Below are positions 1 to 8,610 of a stretch of DNA of 64,000 bases, piece after piece. The position numbers were made by a program, and so were the translations under genes. How positions within the stretch are numbered: the stretch's first letter is position 1; each line of letters begins with the position of its first letter. The stretch spans positions 62,001 through 126,000 of the forward strand of contig NZ_AMQH01000004.1 of assembly GCF_000300195.1 (NCBI RefSeq), read 5' to 3'. The notes beneath the pieces were generated by a model. The model was given only the letters and a program-made list of their open reading frames with translations. It made no database searches and was not told where the DNA came from. Source of the DNA: Clostridium tunisiense TJ (lineage in GTDB: Bacteria; Bacillota; Clostridia; Clostridiales; Clostridiaceae).

Positions 1-195
1 TACAATATTTCAGGCTTTATTGACTGGGGAAGAGGGGGAATCTGTGATAGGTACCAAGATATAGGCATCGGGTGTAGATCCATAAAAAGCAATTTAGGAG
101 AAGAAATGGTACCAATATTTCTTGAAGAATACGGCTTAGATAAAATTGACTATTCAAAGATTCATTATTATATATTATTAGACGAGCTATTTTAA
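1..195 (+). CDS. Aminoglycoside 3'-phosphotransferase family protein, C-terminal end (5' end outside window)
   Basis: The first 64 codons are the tail of an APH(3')-type kinase, which phosphorylates aminoglycosides with ATP in the cytoplasm. The fragment contains the DFG-like metal-binding segment GFIDWGRGGICDRYQDI near its start (canonical form GxIDxGRxGxADRYQD), followed by the family's typical ending ILLDELF. Only the C-lobe is visible, so substrate class and integrity of the N-terminal half cannot be judged. A long inverted repeat 46 nt after the stop acts as its terminator. Its place beside a MATE exporter and many acetyltransferases fits an intrinsic resistance-type island. The family call is firm; the exact subtype is not. 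Confidence 0.85.
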   Translation, partial: YNISGFIDWGRGGICDRYQDIGIGCRSIKSNLGEEMVPIFLEEYGLDKIDYSKIHYYILLDELF

Positions 196-240
196 AAATC
201 TACAACAAACTTATGTAGCATTTACTAATAGGTTTGTATA

Positions 241-288
241 AAAGGTCAAAGTGATATTAATTATCTTAATATTACTTTGACCTTTTGT
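241..288 (+). terminator. Terminator after the phosphotransferase gene
   Basis: A 20-bp inverted repeat (241-260 with 266-285, one G-T wobble, 5-nt loop) built around GGTCAAAGT and ACTTTGACC ends in a short T run. It lies 46 nt after the stop codon and is the obvious end of the upstream transcript. Confidence 0.8.
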
Positions 289-1018
289 GAATTATGCCAT
301 AGTGACAAGGGCTTTAGCCAGTTATAAATATAAATATGTTTAAAATAAATGAAAGAAAATTTAGAAAAAATAAAAAATAATTCTTGATATAATTAGTAAC
401 AATGTATATAATTGTAATATAAGTTTTAATGATTATTTGGAAGATGAATTATCTCATGATTTTTGGTGGTAATTCTTAGCTTAAAATTAAGCTTTCATGG
501 AACAAAGTACATTTGTTTGAATTAGAGTTTCTTCCAAAGTAGTTGATAAAATTAATTTGTGTTTATTTAAGGAGGTTCTATTAATGATTAGATATACTTG
601 CTAGTAATTTTCAAAAATGAAAATTCAAAAGAAGTTTTTCCATACCTAGTTATTAGGTCTTTTTGTGATGCTTCTTTAATAGTAAGTTGAAAGAGTCATT
701 TTATAGAATCTAAATATTATATTGTTTTTCAATTATGTGCTTTAAGTTTTAATATGAAGTTTTTAACATATTAAATGCTTTAAAAAAGCCTAAATTTAAT
801 TTATCTATATGAATTATTGGTGGGTTTCTTAAAGTGTATGAACTTAGCTTTGCTAGGTTTGTTTATGTGCAAGCAGTTTTGAAAAATAGAATAGGTATTT
901 ATGACTATAGGAAGGCAGTGCTTTCTTATAGTCTTTTGTTTTTTTGATTTTTACTACAGCCATAGGTGCACTTCATAAAAGAACATAATTAAAAATAAAT
1001 AAGGAAATTAAGCAATTA
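289..1018. other. About 730 bp without a recognisable gene; decayed region with relic signals
   Basis: No reading frame of protein-like composition is seen. A perfect SD (AAGGAGG, 569-575) sits 8 nt before an ATG at 584 that runs only six codons (MIRYTC) before a TAG, so this is either a relic gene start or a tiny leader. A small stem-loop with a T run follows at 644-665 (ACCTA/TAGGT), and a stronger terminator-like hairpin lies at 903-946. These look like remains of expressed genes now lost. Confidence 0.5.
903..946 (+). terminator. Rho-independent terminator-like hairpin in the decayed region
   Basis: GACTATAGGAAG (903-914) pairs with CTTTCTTATAGTC (921-933) around a 6-nt loop and is followed by a T-rich run to about 946. 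No intact gene precedes it, so it is probably the relic end of a lost transcript, or it insulates the MATE operon. Confidence 0.6.
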
Positions 1019-1124
1019 CAGGCTTCCTTAGTTAAGGTTTAATTTATTTAGGTTCAAAAAGCCTTAAGGGAACCAGGGTAGGACTCATGTATAAGTTAAG
1101 TATTAACTACGGCTCCCTATATAA
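1019..1124 (+). repeat. Dispersed structured repeat, copy 1 of 9
   Basis: Shares with eight other sites the order AGGCTTCC, a T/A-rich stretch, AAAAGCCTTAAGGGAACC, an AGGGTAGGA segment, ATGTATAAGTT and a closing CTCCCTATA. The GGGAACC and GGCTCCC blocks can pair as the base of a hairpin. It lies directly upstream of the MATE gene. Confidence 0.75.
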
Positions 1125-1158
1125 TAGGAAAAAGTTTAAGTTATTTAGGGGGATTAGG

Positions 1159-1206
1159 ATGATAAAGAAAATTTTAAATCAGCAGGAGGAATGGGGGATA
1201 AAATGA
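1159..1206 (+). CDS. Short upstream ORF (15 codons) overlapping the MATE start
   Basis: An ATG at 1159 lies a few nucleotides after an AGGGGGATTAGG SD and opens a 15-codon frame, MIKKILNQQEEWGIK, whose TGA overlaps the MATE start in an ATGA arrangement (ATG 1203-1205, TGA 1204-1206). It could be a coupling or leader peptide for the exporter. The arrangement is seen directly; expression and function are inference. A peptide this short could be fortuitous. Confidence 0.4.
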   Translation: MIKKILNQQEEWGIK

Positions 1207-2555
1207 TTAAAAGAATAACAAATTTTAAAGCAACGTCAGATTTAAAAAAAATATTTCAGCTATCTTGGCCAGTAATGGTGGGTATGATACTCCAAAGTTT
1301 ACTTGGAACAGTGGATATGATGTTTATATCTATCCTTGGAACTACACCACTTGCAGCATCATCCATAGCTAACTCAGCAACCTCAGTGGTATTTGTGTTT
1401 TCAACCTTAGTTTCTGCAGGGGTTATAGCTTTAGTTTCAAGAAGCTATGGGGAAGAGGATATGGACTCCGTTAGAAAGTTTAGTGGGGAGGCCTTTCTAA
1501 TTTCACTAATTATTGGAGGAATTCTTAGCGTTCTTTGTTATATCTACACGGTGCCAATAATAAAGCTTATGTTTAATCCAGGACCTGAAATTGTAGGGTT
1601 TGCAAGAGAGTATCTTTCAGTAATGTTTATAGGAACAGTATTTGTGTTTTTAAATTCAGCGGCAAGAACAATTATGCAGGCCCTTGGAGATACAAAAACA
1701 CCTCTTTATATTTTTGGAGCATCAAATATAATTAATGCAATCTTCACGCCTTTATTTATGTTCCCTTTAAATATGGGAATAGCAGGTGCTGCCTGGGCAT
1801 CTGTATTATCTATGGTATTTTCAATAGTAGCTATAGCTTATTTATTAGTTAAAAGAATTTATAATAAGAGTTTTATAAGTTTTCTTAAATCTATGAAGTT
1901 AGAACTAAGTAATACCTTAAGAATTTTAAAGATTGGAAGCTGGGCATGTATACAACAAATTGCAAGACCTATAACAGGAATGCTAATGGTAAGGCTAGTT
2001 TATGAAGTAGGGGGAAATTCAGCTTCAGCAGCCTTTGGAGCAGGAGGCCAATTATTTAACTATACTTTTATATTTCTTGTAGGATTATCTACAGCTATTG
2101 CAATTATGGTAGGTCAGAGCCTTGGAAGAAAAGATATTCATGGCTGTGACAATATCATAAAAGAGGGTATGAAACTGGCAGTTTTTAATATGATTTTATT
2201 TGCAATACCTTATTTCATTTTCCCGGAGGGAATCATGAAAATATTTTCAAGAGAATATGAAGTTATAAAGGTTGGAGCAGAGTATTTAAGAATAGTTTAT
2301 GTTGGAGTAATTTTTGTTATATTCCCAACAATTTATGGAGGAGTTTTTCAGGGAGCAGGGGATACCTTCCCTCCTATGATTTCATCCTTAATTGCAAATG
2401 TGGTGTTAAAGTTACCAATTGCATATTTACTAGCTAAGACTTTTAACATGGGAACTAATGGAGTATGGATAGCAGTAGCCCTATCTGTAATTATTGAAGC
2501 AGCAATCATAATTATTTATTTTAAACGAAACAAGTGGAAAGAGAAGGTTATTTAA
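1203..2555 (+). CDS. MATE family multidrug efflux transporter
   Basis: Integral membrane antiporter of the MATE/NorM type, expected to export cationic drugs in exchange for Na+ or H+. The 450 residues contain about 12 hydrophobic segments in the usual two six-helix halves, starting with the family opening IFQLSWPVMVGMILQSL and a VDMMFISILG segment in helix 1-2. ATG 1203 is preferred over the ATG at 1191, which would sit only one base after the AGGAGG; 1203 lies 13 nt downstream and is overlapped by the stop of a small upstream ORF. The next gene starts one base after the stop, so the two are co-transcribed. Drug specificity cannot be read from sequence. Confidence 0.92.
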   Translation: MIKRITNFKATSDLKKIFQLSWPVMVGMILQSLLGTVDMMFISILGTTPLAASSIANSATSVVFVFSTLVSAGVIALVSRSYGEEDMDSVRKFSGEAFLISLIIGGILSVLCYIYTVPIIKLMFNPGPEIVGFAREYLSVMFIGTVFVFLNSAARTIMQALGDTKTPLYIFGASNIINAIFTPLFMFPLNMGIAGAAWASVLSMVFSIVAIAYLLVKRIYNKSFISFLKSMKLELSNTLRILKIGSWACIQQIARPITGMLMVRLVYEVGGNSASAAFGAGGQLFNYTFIFLVGLSTAIAIMVGQSLGRKDIHGCDNIIKEGMKLAVFNMILFAIPYFIFPEGIMKIFSREYEVIKVGAEYLRIVYVGVIFVIFPTIYGGVFQGAGDTFPPMISSLIANVVLKLPIAYLLAKTFNMGTNGVWIAVALSVIIEAAIIIIYFKRNKWKEKVI

Positions 2556-2556
2556 A

Positions 2557-3861
2557 ATGTTAATGAAAGTAAAAATGAATAAAGCTATAAGAGACTTTTT
2601 AGAAAGTGATCTTATTTATAATTTAAATGTATTAGGTGTAATAGATAACATGCCTGATGCAGAAATATATGTGGATGATGAAGAAGCTCCTAAGGGAGTA
2701 ATGGTTAGAAAGGATTATTTTAACTATATATACTCGGAAGATGATAAATTCATAGATGAAATGTTAGAAAGTCATTTTGTAGAAGGATTTTTTGGATTCT
2801 CAGGGCTTAAAAAATCTATAGCAGATAAAATTAGAACCAGATTTATGAATTCTTGGGAAAGCAAATGCAATCTATATTACTTACCTGAAGAGGCTTTAGA
2901 TTTAAGCTTAATCAAAACTCCTGTTAGAGATATAGATGTAAAAGATGCTGAAGTAGTTGATAAGTACTACACTTATAGATCACCTTGGAGCATTCATGAA
3001 ATAAGGGAAGATATAACAAATAGACCTTCTTCAGCAGTATATGTGGATGGGAATATTGCCTGCTGGGTATTAATTCATAAAGATGATTCTATGGGAATTA
3101 TGTATACCAAGGAAGAGCACAGACAGAAGGGCTATGCGGTGGATGTAACCATTGATCTTGCAGAGAAAATCATTAAAAGAGGAAAGATTCCTTACCTACA
3201 AATTGTTGAAGGAAATAGCATGTCCCCAGGACTTGCTAACAAGTGTGGATTTATTCCCTATGGAAAATGTGAATGGTTTGGAATAAATGTAGGATTTCCT
3301 AAGGAAACAGTAGAAGCAAGCAAAAAAGGAAAAGAAATATTTATAGAAAACCTTTTAGAACCTCTTAAAAATAGGTTAAGGATTGATAACATTACAGAAA
3401 ACCATGGGTATAACACCATGTTTGAGTTAGATAAAATAACTTGTAAGGTAGATGACTTTAAGGTTGAGGAAGTCAAAGATAAAGAGAATATCAAAAAGTG
3501 GTGTGAAATAGTTACTTCAGCTTATTGCAATAATAAAGAAGAATTTAAAGTATTCAATGATGAACTATTTGCCACTATGACTAAAGAAGAATTACCTTTT
3601 ACTCTTTATCTAGGATACTTAAATGGAAAGGTGGTTTCAGCAACTTCTACTGTAAGATTTGAGGAAGTGAGCTACTTCTACTTTACTACTGTGTTAGAAG
3701 AAGCTAAAAATAGAGAAATTGAGATGGCAACTATAATTGAAGCTTCCAGATTAGAAATGGAAAAGGATATGGAATTAGTTATAGTCCAAACTTGTAAAGA
3801 AAAAATAGACTTATATGAAGAATTGGGATTTGTATTTATACCAGAAGAGAAATTAGTTTAA
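2557..3861 (+). CDS. Tandem-GNAT N-acetyltransferase (FR47-like)
   Basis: A 434-residue cytoplasmic protein with a recognisable GNAT core around residues 140-245. The acetyl-CoA-binding motif A is in the YTKEEHRQKGYAVDVTIDLA segment and is followed by a C-terminal GNAT pattern ending LANKCGFIPYG. The last 150 residues look like a second, degenerate GNAT fold ending KIDLYEELGFVFIPEE. It follows the MATE gene by one base with a weak GAAGG SD, so it is translated from the same message. It resembles the smaller GNAT at 29144. The substrate is unknown; drug, peptide or small-amine acetylation are all possible. Confidence 0.8.
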   Translation: MLMKVKMNKAIRDFLESDLIYNLNVLGVIDNMPDAEIYVDDEEAPKGVMVRKDYFNYIYSEDDKFIDEMLESHFVEGFFGFSGLKKSIADKIRTRFMNSWESKCNLYYLPEEALDLSLIKTPVRDIDVKDAEVVDKYYTYRSPWSIHEIREDITNRPSSAVYVDGNIACWVLIHKDDSMGIMYTKEEHRQKGYAVDVTIDLAEKIIKRGKIPYLQIVEGNSMSPGLANKCGFIPYGKCEWFGINVGFPKETVEASKKGKEIFIENLLEPLKNRLRIDNITENHGYNTMFELDKITCKVDDFKVEEVKDKENIKKWCEIVTSAYCNNKEEFKVFNDELFATMTKEELPFTLYLGYLNGKVVSATSTVRFEEVSYFYFTTVLEEAKNREIEMATIIEASRLEMEKDMELVIVQTCKEKIDLYEELGFVFIPEEKLV

Positions 3862-4017
3862 TTAAATCTAATATGTGGATTTAACCACTTAAATTTAATT
3901 CAACTAAGAAAAAGCTATGATATAAGATCGTATAAAGATAAGGATATAGATAGAATAGGAGTTAGTTTTAGGGGGATTAGAGGAAATTATACAGTAAAGA
4001 TGAGGGGAAGGGTTAGT

Positions 4018-5250
4018 ATGAAAAAATCATTACTTAATAGTAAGATTATTCTTCAATTAGAAGAGTGTTTTAAACGATATGGTGATAAGGCTGTAGAAGA
4101 ATTTTTGTATGATTTAAAAAAGTCAGGTACTCCAGTAATAGAAGAGATTGAAAGTGATACCAAAAATAATTTAGTTACTTTTGTATATCAAGGTGATAAA
4201 GATTGTACAAGTGTTTTGTTTGTACCAAATATAGGACAAGATAGATTTAAAGATAGTTATAAAGATTTTCAAATGCAAAGAATAGTAGGAACGGACATAT
4301 GGTACATTACTTATGAAATAGAAAATGATATGCGGTTAATGTATTACTTTTCGCCAAATGATCCACTAGATAATAATTGGGGTGATAGATATGATAATAG
4401 ATTCGTATATGATAGATTCAATAAAAAATTAATAACCTTTAAGGTGGAAAATGAAGAGGCATATAGTAAAAGCTCTTATGTAATAATGCCAAAAGCACCA
4501 GAAGACAAGTGGACGAGAAAAATAGAAGATGTACCAAAAGGCAATGTTAAAGAATATGGCTTTGAAAGTGAAAACTTAAAGGATAAACGCAGAGTTAGAG
4601 TTTACACACCTTATGAATATTCTAAAGAAGAAAAACCCTATGGATTTATGGTTCTAACAGATGGTGATGATTATATATATTATCTTTCTGCAATAGAAAC
4701 ACTGAACAATCTTATAGCTTCTAAAAAAATACCTCCTATAGTTGCAGTGTTTATTGATTCAAAAGAAGAAACAAGAGATGAGGAGCTTACCTGTAGTGAC
4801 TCTTTTGCAGAAGTTGTTACAAAAGAGTTAATTCCATGGATTAGGCAGAATTATAATGTTTCTAAAAGTCCAGAAGAGGCAATAATTTGTGGGATTAGTT
4901 ATGGAGGATTAATGGCAGCTTACTTAGGGTTAAACTATTCAAAGATATTTGGGAATGTTCTTTCTCAATCAGGTTCTTTTTGGTATAAGTCAGTAGGGTT
5001 TAGTGATACTAAAGAGGATTGTTTTATGAGTGACAAGTTTAAAAAAGTAGCTAAACTGCCACTGAAGTTTTACTTAAATGTAGGAGTTTTAGAACATAAG
5101 GAAATGATTTATGCAAATATAAATTTAAGAGAAACCTTAGTATCTAAGGGTTATAAAGTTGATTTTCAATGGTTTAATAGCGCTCATGACTATTTATCAT
5201 GGGGAGAAACCTTGGCACATGGATTGATTTCTCTTATGGGAACAAAGTAG
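4018..5250 (+). CDS. Enterochelin-esterase-like alpha/beta hydrolase
   Basis: Resembles the Fes/IroD family: an N-terminal beta-sandwich domain (about residues 1-150, typical of enterochelin esterase N-domains) followed by an esterase-D type hydrolase domain. The nucleophile elbow is GISYGG near residue 300, an acidic segment LTDGDDY precedes it, and a candidate catalytic His lies in NSAHDYLSWG near the C-terminus. ATG 4018 is chosen over ATG 4000 because GAGGGGAAGGG lies just before it. There is no signal peptide, so it acts in the cytoplasm. No siderophore transport genes are nearby, so hydrolysis of another ester, possibly a drug ester, is as likely as ferric-siderophore release. Confidence 0.82.
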   Translation: MKKSLLNSKIILQLEECFKRYGDKAVEEFLYDLKKSGTPVIEEIESDTKNNLVTFVYQGDKDCTSVLFVPNIGQDRFKDSYKDFQMQRIVGTDIWYITYEIENDMRLMYYFSPNDPLDNNWGDRYDNRFVYDRFNKKLITFKVENEEAYSKSSYVIMPKAPEDKWTRKIEDVPKGNVKEYGFESENLKDKRRVRVYTPYEYSKEEKPYGFMVLTDGDDYIYYLSAIETLNNLIASKKIPPIVAVFIDSKEETRDEELTCSDSFAEVVTKELIPWIRQNYNVSKSPEEAIICGISYGGLMAAYLGLNYSKIFGNVLSQSGSFWYKSVGFSDTKEDCFMSDKFKKVAKLPLKFYLNVGVLEHKEMIYANINLRETLVSKGYKVDFQWFNSAHDYLSWGETLAHGLISLMGTK

Positions 5251-5262
5251 GTTGTAGAAAAA

Positions 5263-5290
5263 TTGGACTAGCACTAGGTTGTGCGTCCAA
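5263..5290 (+). terminator. Weak stem-loop after the esterase gene
   Basis: TTGGAC and GTCCAA enclose an inner GCAC/GTGC stem. The hairpin is strong for its size but is followed by AATTATATT rather than a T run, so termination is only possible. Confidence 0.4.
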
Positions 5291-5429
5291 AATTATATTG
5301 GAATGTTTAAATAGCAATGTAGAAAAGAAGTGGAGATGGAAAGAGTTTATATAAGGAGATTAGTTAGCAACTAGGATTAAAGTACTCCTTCTTGTCCATA
5401 GAATAATTAGTATTGGAAGTGTTGATGTA

Positions 5430-6251
5430 ATGTTACAAGAAGAAATATTGCAGTTTATAGAAAGCATATCCCCTCAAGCAAGGGATTATGTACAAAGTTC
5501 TTTTGAAAATATTGAGGTATTATACTCTTTGATTACAGATAAAAACAGTGGTGTGTTTGTAAAAATTCATAGTGAGGATTGTTGTGTTTTTTATGCATCT
5601 TTTCTTAATGAAGATAACATAGAAGATATTCTAGAGATAATCAAAAATAAAACTAATGAAGATCTTTCAAAAGTAGGTTCAAAAGAAGTATGTTTCAATG
5701 TATATGGAAATAACCTGAAAATAATTAATTTAGTAAGAAATTTGGGCTTTAAATTAGATATTGAAGGATACTACCTTGAATATGTCAATAAAGAAATACC
5801 TCAACTAAAAAATAGTAATTTAACAGTTAAAGGCTTTGAAAGAAGTATGTTAAAAGAATATGTTCATTTATTTGATAGTGCATATTATCAAATAAATATA
5901 GATAATCATTGGGAAATAAATAGCTATGCTAAAAATGAAGATCAATTTCATGAAAAACTTAATACTTTGAATAAACATAACCAAGTTTATTCATTTTGGA
6001 TAGATAAGGAATTGATTGGAGCTTACATTTTAAAAGAGAACTATATTATGGATTTTGTTGTAAATCCAAAACATCAAAACAAAGGGTATGGAAGTTATAT
6101 ATTAGCACACTGTGTAAAAAACATGAAGGAAACTAAGGCTATTGATAAGGTAAGACTGGGAGTGGTAAAAACAAATACTGCTGCTAGAAGGTTTTATGAA
6201 AGAAATGGATTTATTGAGGTTTCATGCTATTCAGAACACACATATAGCTAA
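5430..6251 (+). CDS. GNAT family N-acetyltransferase with N-terminal extension
   Basis: A 273-residue protein. The C-terminal half (about 130-273) is a GNAT domain with motif A in VVNPKHQNKGYGSYILA and the closing helix-strand pattern NTAARRFYERNGFIEV. The first 125 residues look like a second, degenerate GNAT fold or a substrate-selection domain (VRNLGFKLDIEGYYLEY). The SD is weak (GGAAG, 10 nt upstream), and a 179-bp spacer separates it from the esterase. Substrate unknown. Confidence 0.82.
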   Translation: MLQEEILQFIESISPQARDYVQSSFENIEVLYSLITDKNSGVFVKIHSEDCCVFYASFLNEDNIEDILEIIKNKTNEDLSKVGSKEVCFNVYGNNLKIINLVRNLGFKLDIEGYYLEYVNKEIPQLKNSNLTVKGFERSMLKEYVHLFDSAYYQINIDNHWEINSYAKNEDQFHEKLNTLNKHNQVYSFWIDKELIGAYILKENYIMDFVVNPKHQNKGYGSYILAHCVKNMKETKAIDKVRLGVVKTNTAARRFYERNGFIEVSCYSEHTYS

Positions 6252-6298
6252 GGTTATAAAAGGTTAATCCCCTTAGGGGTAAGTCAGGAGGAATTATT

Positions 6299-6943
6299 AT
6301 GAAAATCCAAAAAATAAAAAATAGAGGTGTTTTATTTACATATACTACCTCTTCGGGGTGGGATTTAAATATTCATCTAATTATGGGAGAAAAATATAAT
6401 TATATCATTGATACAGGATTAGGTTCTTTAAGTATGGAGCCAATTAAGGAATATATAAAAGATAGCAATAAACCTATTATTGTAATAAATACACATTATC
6501 ATTGGGACCATGTGTGGGGAAATGGTTCATTTCAAAGTTCCATAATTATATCCCATAAACTATGTAGAGAGATCATTGAATCAAATTGGGAAGAGATGAT
6601 GGATAAGAATAAGCAGTATTGTCAAGGGGAAGTAGAAATGTATCTTCCTAACTTAGTTTTTGAACAGGAGCTTTATTTCCCAGAAGATAAAATAAGAATT
6701 ATATACACACCTGGGCATACCATTGATTCCATAAGTGTAATAGATGAGGAAGAAAAAGTGATTAATGTAAGTGATAATATTGGGGATAATCTTGATGAAA
6801 TTATTCCTAATATTTATTGTAAAAAAGAGCTTTATCATGCCACTCTTTTAAAGTATATGGATATGGATTTTGATACTTGTATATCAGGCCATAATGTAAT
6901 TTTAGGTAAGGAAATTATTGAGAAAATATTGAGTATTCTATAA
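6299..6943 (+). CDS. Metallo-beta-lactamase-fold hydrolase
   Basis: Cytoplasmic MBL-superfamily enzyme of 214 residues. The metal site is clear: NTHYHWDHVWGN (HxHxDH), GHTIDSISV (third His) and a late SGHN. A DTGLG segment precedes it, as in glyoxalase II-like and other general MBL hydrolases. There is no signal peptide, and secreted class B beta-lactamases differ, so calling it a beta-lactamase would be unsafe. The start has a perfect AGGAGG at the right distance. The preceding spacer holds a short CCCCTTAGGGG palindrome of unknown role. Confidence 0.87.
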   Translation: MKIQKIKNRGVLFTYTTSSGWDLNIHLIMGEKYNYIIDTGLGSLSMEPIKEYIKDSNKPIIVINTHYHWDHVWGNGSFQSSIIISHKLCREIIESNWEEMMDKNKQYCQGEVEMYLPNLVFEQELYFPEDKIRIIYTPGHTIDSISVIDEEEKVINVSDNIGDNLDEIIPNIYCKKELYHATLLKYMDMDFDTCISGHNVILGKEIIEKILSIL

Positions 6944-7018
6944 TAATTTCTACTATTAAGGAAATTTTAATTTATTGCTATGCAAAGAGTAAAAATAAGT
7001 AGTATGAGGAGGGGGAAA

Positions 7019-7462
7019 ATGGAAGATCTTCTTTTATTAAAAATACAAGAACATATGATTGATGAATGTGTGGATTTATTTATTGATACATTCACTAAAG
7101 AACCGTGGAATGATATTTACCAATCAAGAGAACAAGTAGTGAAGTTTTTTGAGAATCATTTTATTAATAACTATTTTGTAGGTTATGCAGCTATGCTAGA
7201 TGATAAAATAGTAGCTTTAAGTATTGGAATGAAAAAGCCCTGGATAAAAGGCTTTGAATATTATATTGATGAATTTTGTGTTAGTTATCAAATGCAGGGC
7301 AAGGGTATTGGAAGCTGGTTTATAAACGCAATAGAAGAAAATATTAAAGAACAAGGAATGAATGGAATAATGTTAAACACAGAAAAAGAGTATCCCTCAC
7401 AAAAATTTTATGAAAAAAATGGATTTAAAACACTTGGTGACTTAATAATTCTTGTTAAGTAG
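7019..7462 (+). CDS. GNAT family N-acetyltransferase
   Basis: A 147-residue single-domain GNAT. Motif A is VSYQMQGKGIGSWFINAIEE and the fold closes with SQKFYEKNGFKTLG. The N-terminus (DLFIDTFTKEPWND) is of the type seen in AAC(6')-like and related small GNATs, but that is weak evidence for aminoglycosides. ATG 7019 is used because AGGAGGGGG ends 3-4 nt before it; earlier in-frame starts have no SD. Confidence 0.85.
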   Translation: MEDLLLLKIQEHMIDECVDLFIDTFTKEPWNDIYQSREQVVKFFENHFINNYFVGYAAMLDDKIVALSIGMKKPWIKGFEYYIDEFCVSYQMQGKGIGSWFINAIEENIKEQGMNGIMLNTEKEYPSQKFYEKNGFKTLGDLIILVK

Positions 7463-7463
7463 C

Positions 7464-7735
7464 ATGGAAGTTAATTGTAAGGAATTTAGTGGAAGTATGC
7501 TCCATGAAATAACATTTAAAATTGACAAAGATTCATTCCGGGATAGTTTAAATATTTGGAATACTAGATGTATGAAAGTTGATAGAGGATTTTAAATTAA
7601 TGGGGAGATTTAATTGATGAGTTACCAATAGAAGAACTATTAAAGGCTCAAATGTTTATGAATCTAAAATATCTTTTTATGGAAACATGCTTTCTAATAT
7701 AAACTACTGCAATTTATTTATATTAGATAATTAAT
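7464..7735 (+). pseudogene. Frameshifted coding remnant, family not recognised
   Basis: A 43-codon frame starts at 7464 (MEVNCKEFSGSMLHEITFKI...) and stops at TAA near 7595. Protein-like sequence then resumes in other frames, for example ESKISFYGNMLSNINYC before the TAA near 7735. The pieces read like one small protein broken by at least two frameshifts. The middle (7560-7611) resembles the leader just upstream of the GNAT at 8611. Confidence 0.4.
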
Positions 7736-7790
7736 GCACAATATAAGGGATTACGATTAAATAAAAGTTTGATAAATTGGGAGGTAGTAT

Positions 7791-8552
7791 ATGGAGGTTT
7801 CACATATTGTTGAAAGAATTAATGACCTTTTTGATGTAACAAATAAGGAAGTCTATTCTAGTGAATCTGGGGTTACGTACCATGCAGATAGACAAGTTAA
7901 AAAAATAGGATACTGTGTTAACCTAACCCTGGAAACTATAGAGGAAGCAAGAATTCATGGAGTTGATATGATGGTGACACACCATCCTGCATGGGATGAA
8001 ATATATGGGTTAAAAGAGGCGTGCATAGAAACGCTAGCAGAGTATGGTATAAGTCATTACTATAATCACTTACCCCTTGATGACTGTAACTTTGGCACAA
8101 ATGATAGTTTAATAAAAAAATTAAATTTAGGAAATGTTAAAAAAACTCATGAATGGGAAGGTTTATATTTCGGTAGAATCGCTGAATATGATGAAGAAAT
8201 TGAATTCAATGATTTAGTAAAAAGTATTGAAAATCTACTTGAAGAACCCGTTAAATCTTGGAGGTTTAATAATAAAGGAGTTAAGCGAGTGGGTGTACTT
8301 TGCGGTAATGGAGGGCCAACAGCTTGCCTTAAGGAAGCTGTAGAAAATAAGTGCGATGTGTACATTACAGGTGAATGTAATTTATATACCATTGAATATG
8401 CCCAGCTTAAAGGGATAAACCTTGTCATTGGAAGTCATACCTTCACAGAAGTCTTCGGAATTGAAAGTTTAGCATGGAAACTGAAGGAGAAAATAAAAGA
8501 ACTTGAGGTAGTGAGGCTTAATGAAAAGCATTATGAAGCCAATATAAAATAA
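7791..8552 (+). CDS. Nif3-like dinuclear metal centre protein
   Basis: A 253-residue member of the NIF3/DUF34 family, hexameric metal-binding proteins (YqfO-like) of disputed function linked to GTP cyclohydrolase-like and nucleotide chemistry. Expected features are present: DMMVTHHPAWDE (His pair of the metal site), a mid-protein gap typical of the short form, GVLCGNGG, DVYITGE and GSHTFTE near the end. It lacks the PII-like insert of longer members. The SD is GGGAGG. It usually neighbours a TrmK-type methyltransferase; here it sits alone among GNAT genes, suggesting an accessory paralogue. Confidence 0.87.
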   Translation: MEVSHIVERINDLFDVTNKEVYSSESGVTYHADRQVKKIGYCVNLTLETIEEARIHGVDMMVTHHPAWDEIYGLKEACIETLAEYGISHYYNHLPLDDCNFGTNDSLIKKLNLGNVKKTHEWEGLYFGRIAEYDEEIEFNDLVKSIENLLEEPVKSWRFNNKGVKRVGVLCGNGGPTACLKEAVENKCDVYITGECNLYTIEYAQLKGINLVIGSHTFTEVFGIESLAWKLKEKIKELEVVRLNEKHYEANIK

Positions 8553-8610
8553 GATGGAATAATAGGTGTTTAAAAGCTGATAGTTGATTTTAAATTAAGG
8601 GGGAATCTTT

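Noticed and set aside
196..1190. Riboswitch or antibiotic-inducible attenuator upstream of the MATE gene
   Set aside because: The short MIRYTC frame and small hairpin at 584-665 lie 540 nt from the MATE gene with another terminator between, so no clear link exists.
3862..3900. Hairpin TTAAATC/GATTTAA after the tandem GNAT at 2557
   Set aside because: AT-only 7-bp stem without a T run; too weak to call a terminator.
6299..6943. Calling the MBL-fold protein a metallo-beta-lactamase
   Set aside because: No signal peptide, and the general HxHxDH hydrolase pattern fits many other functions.
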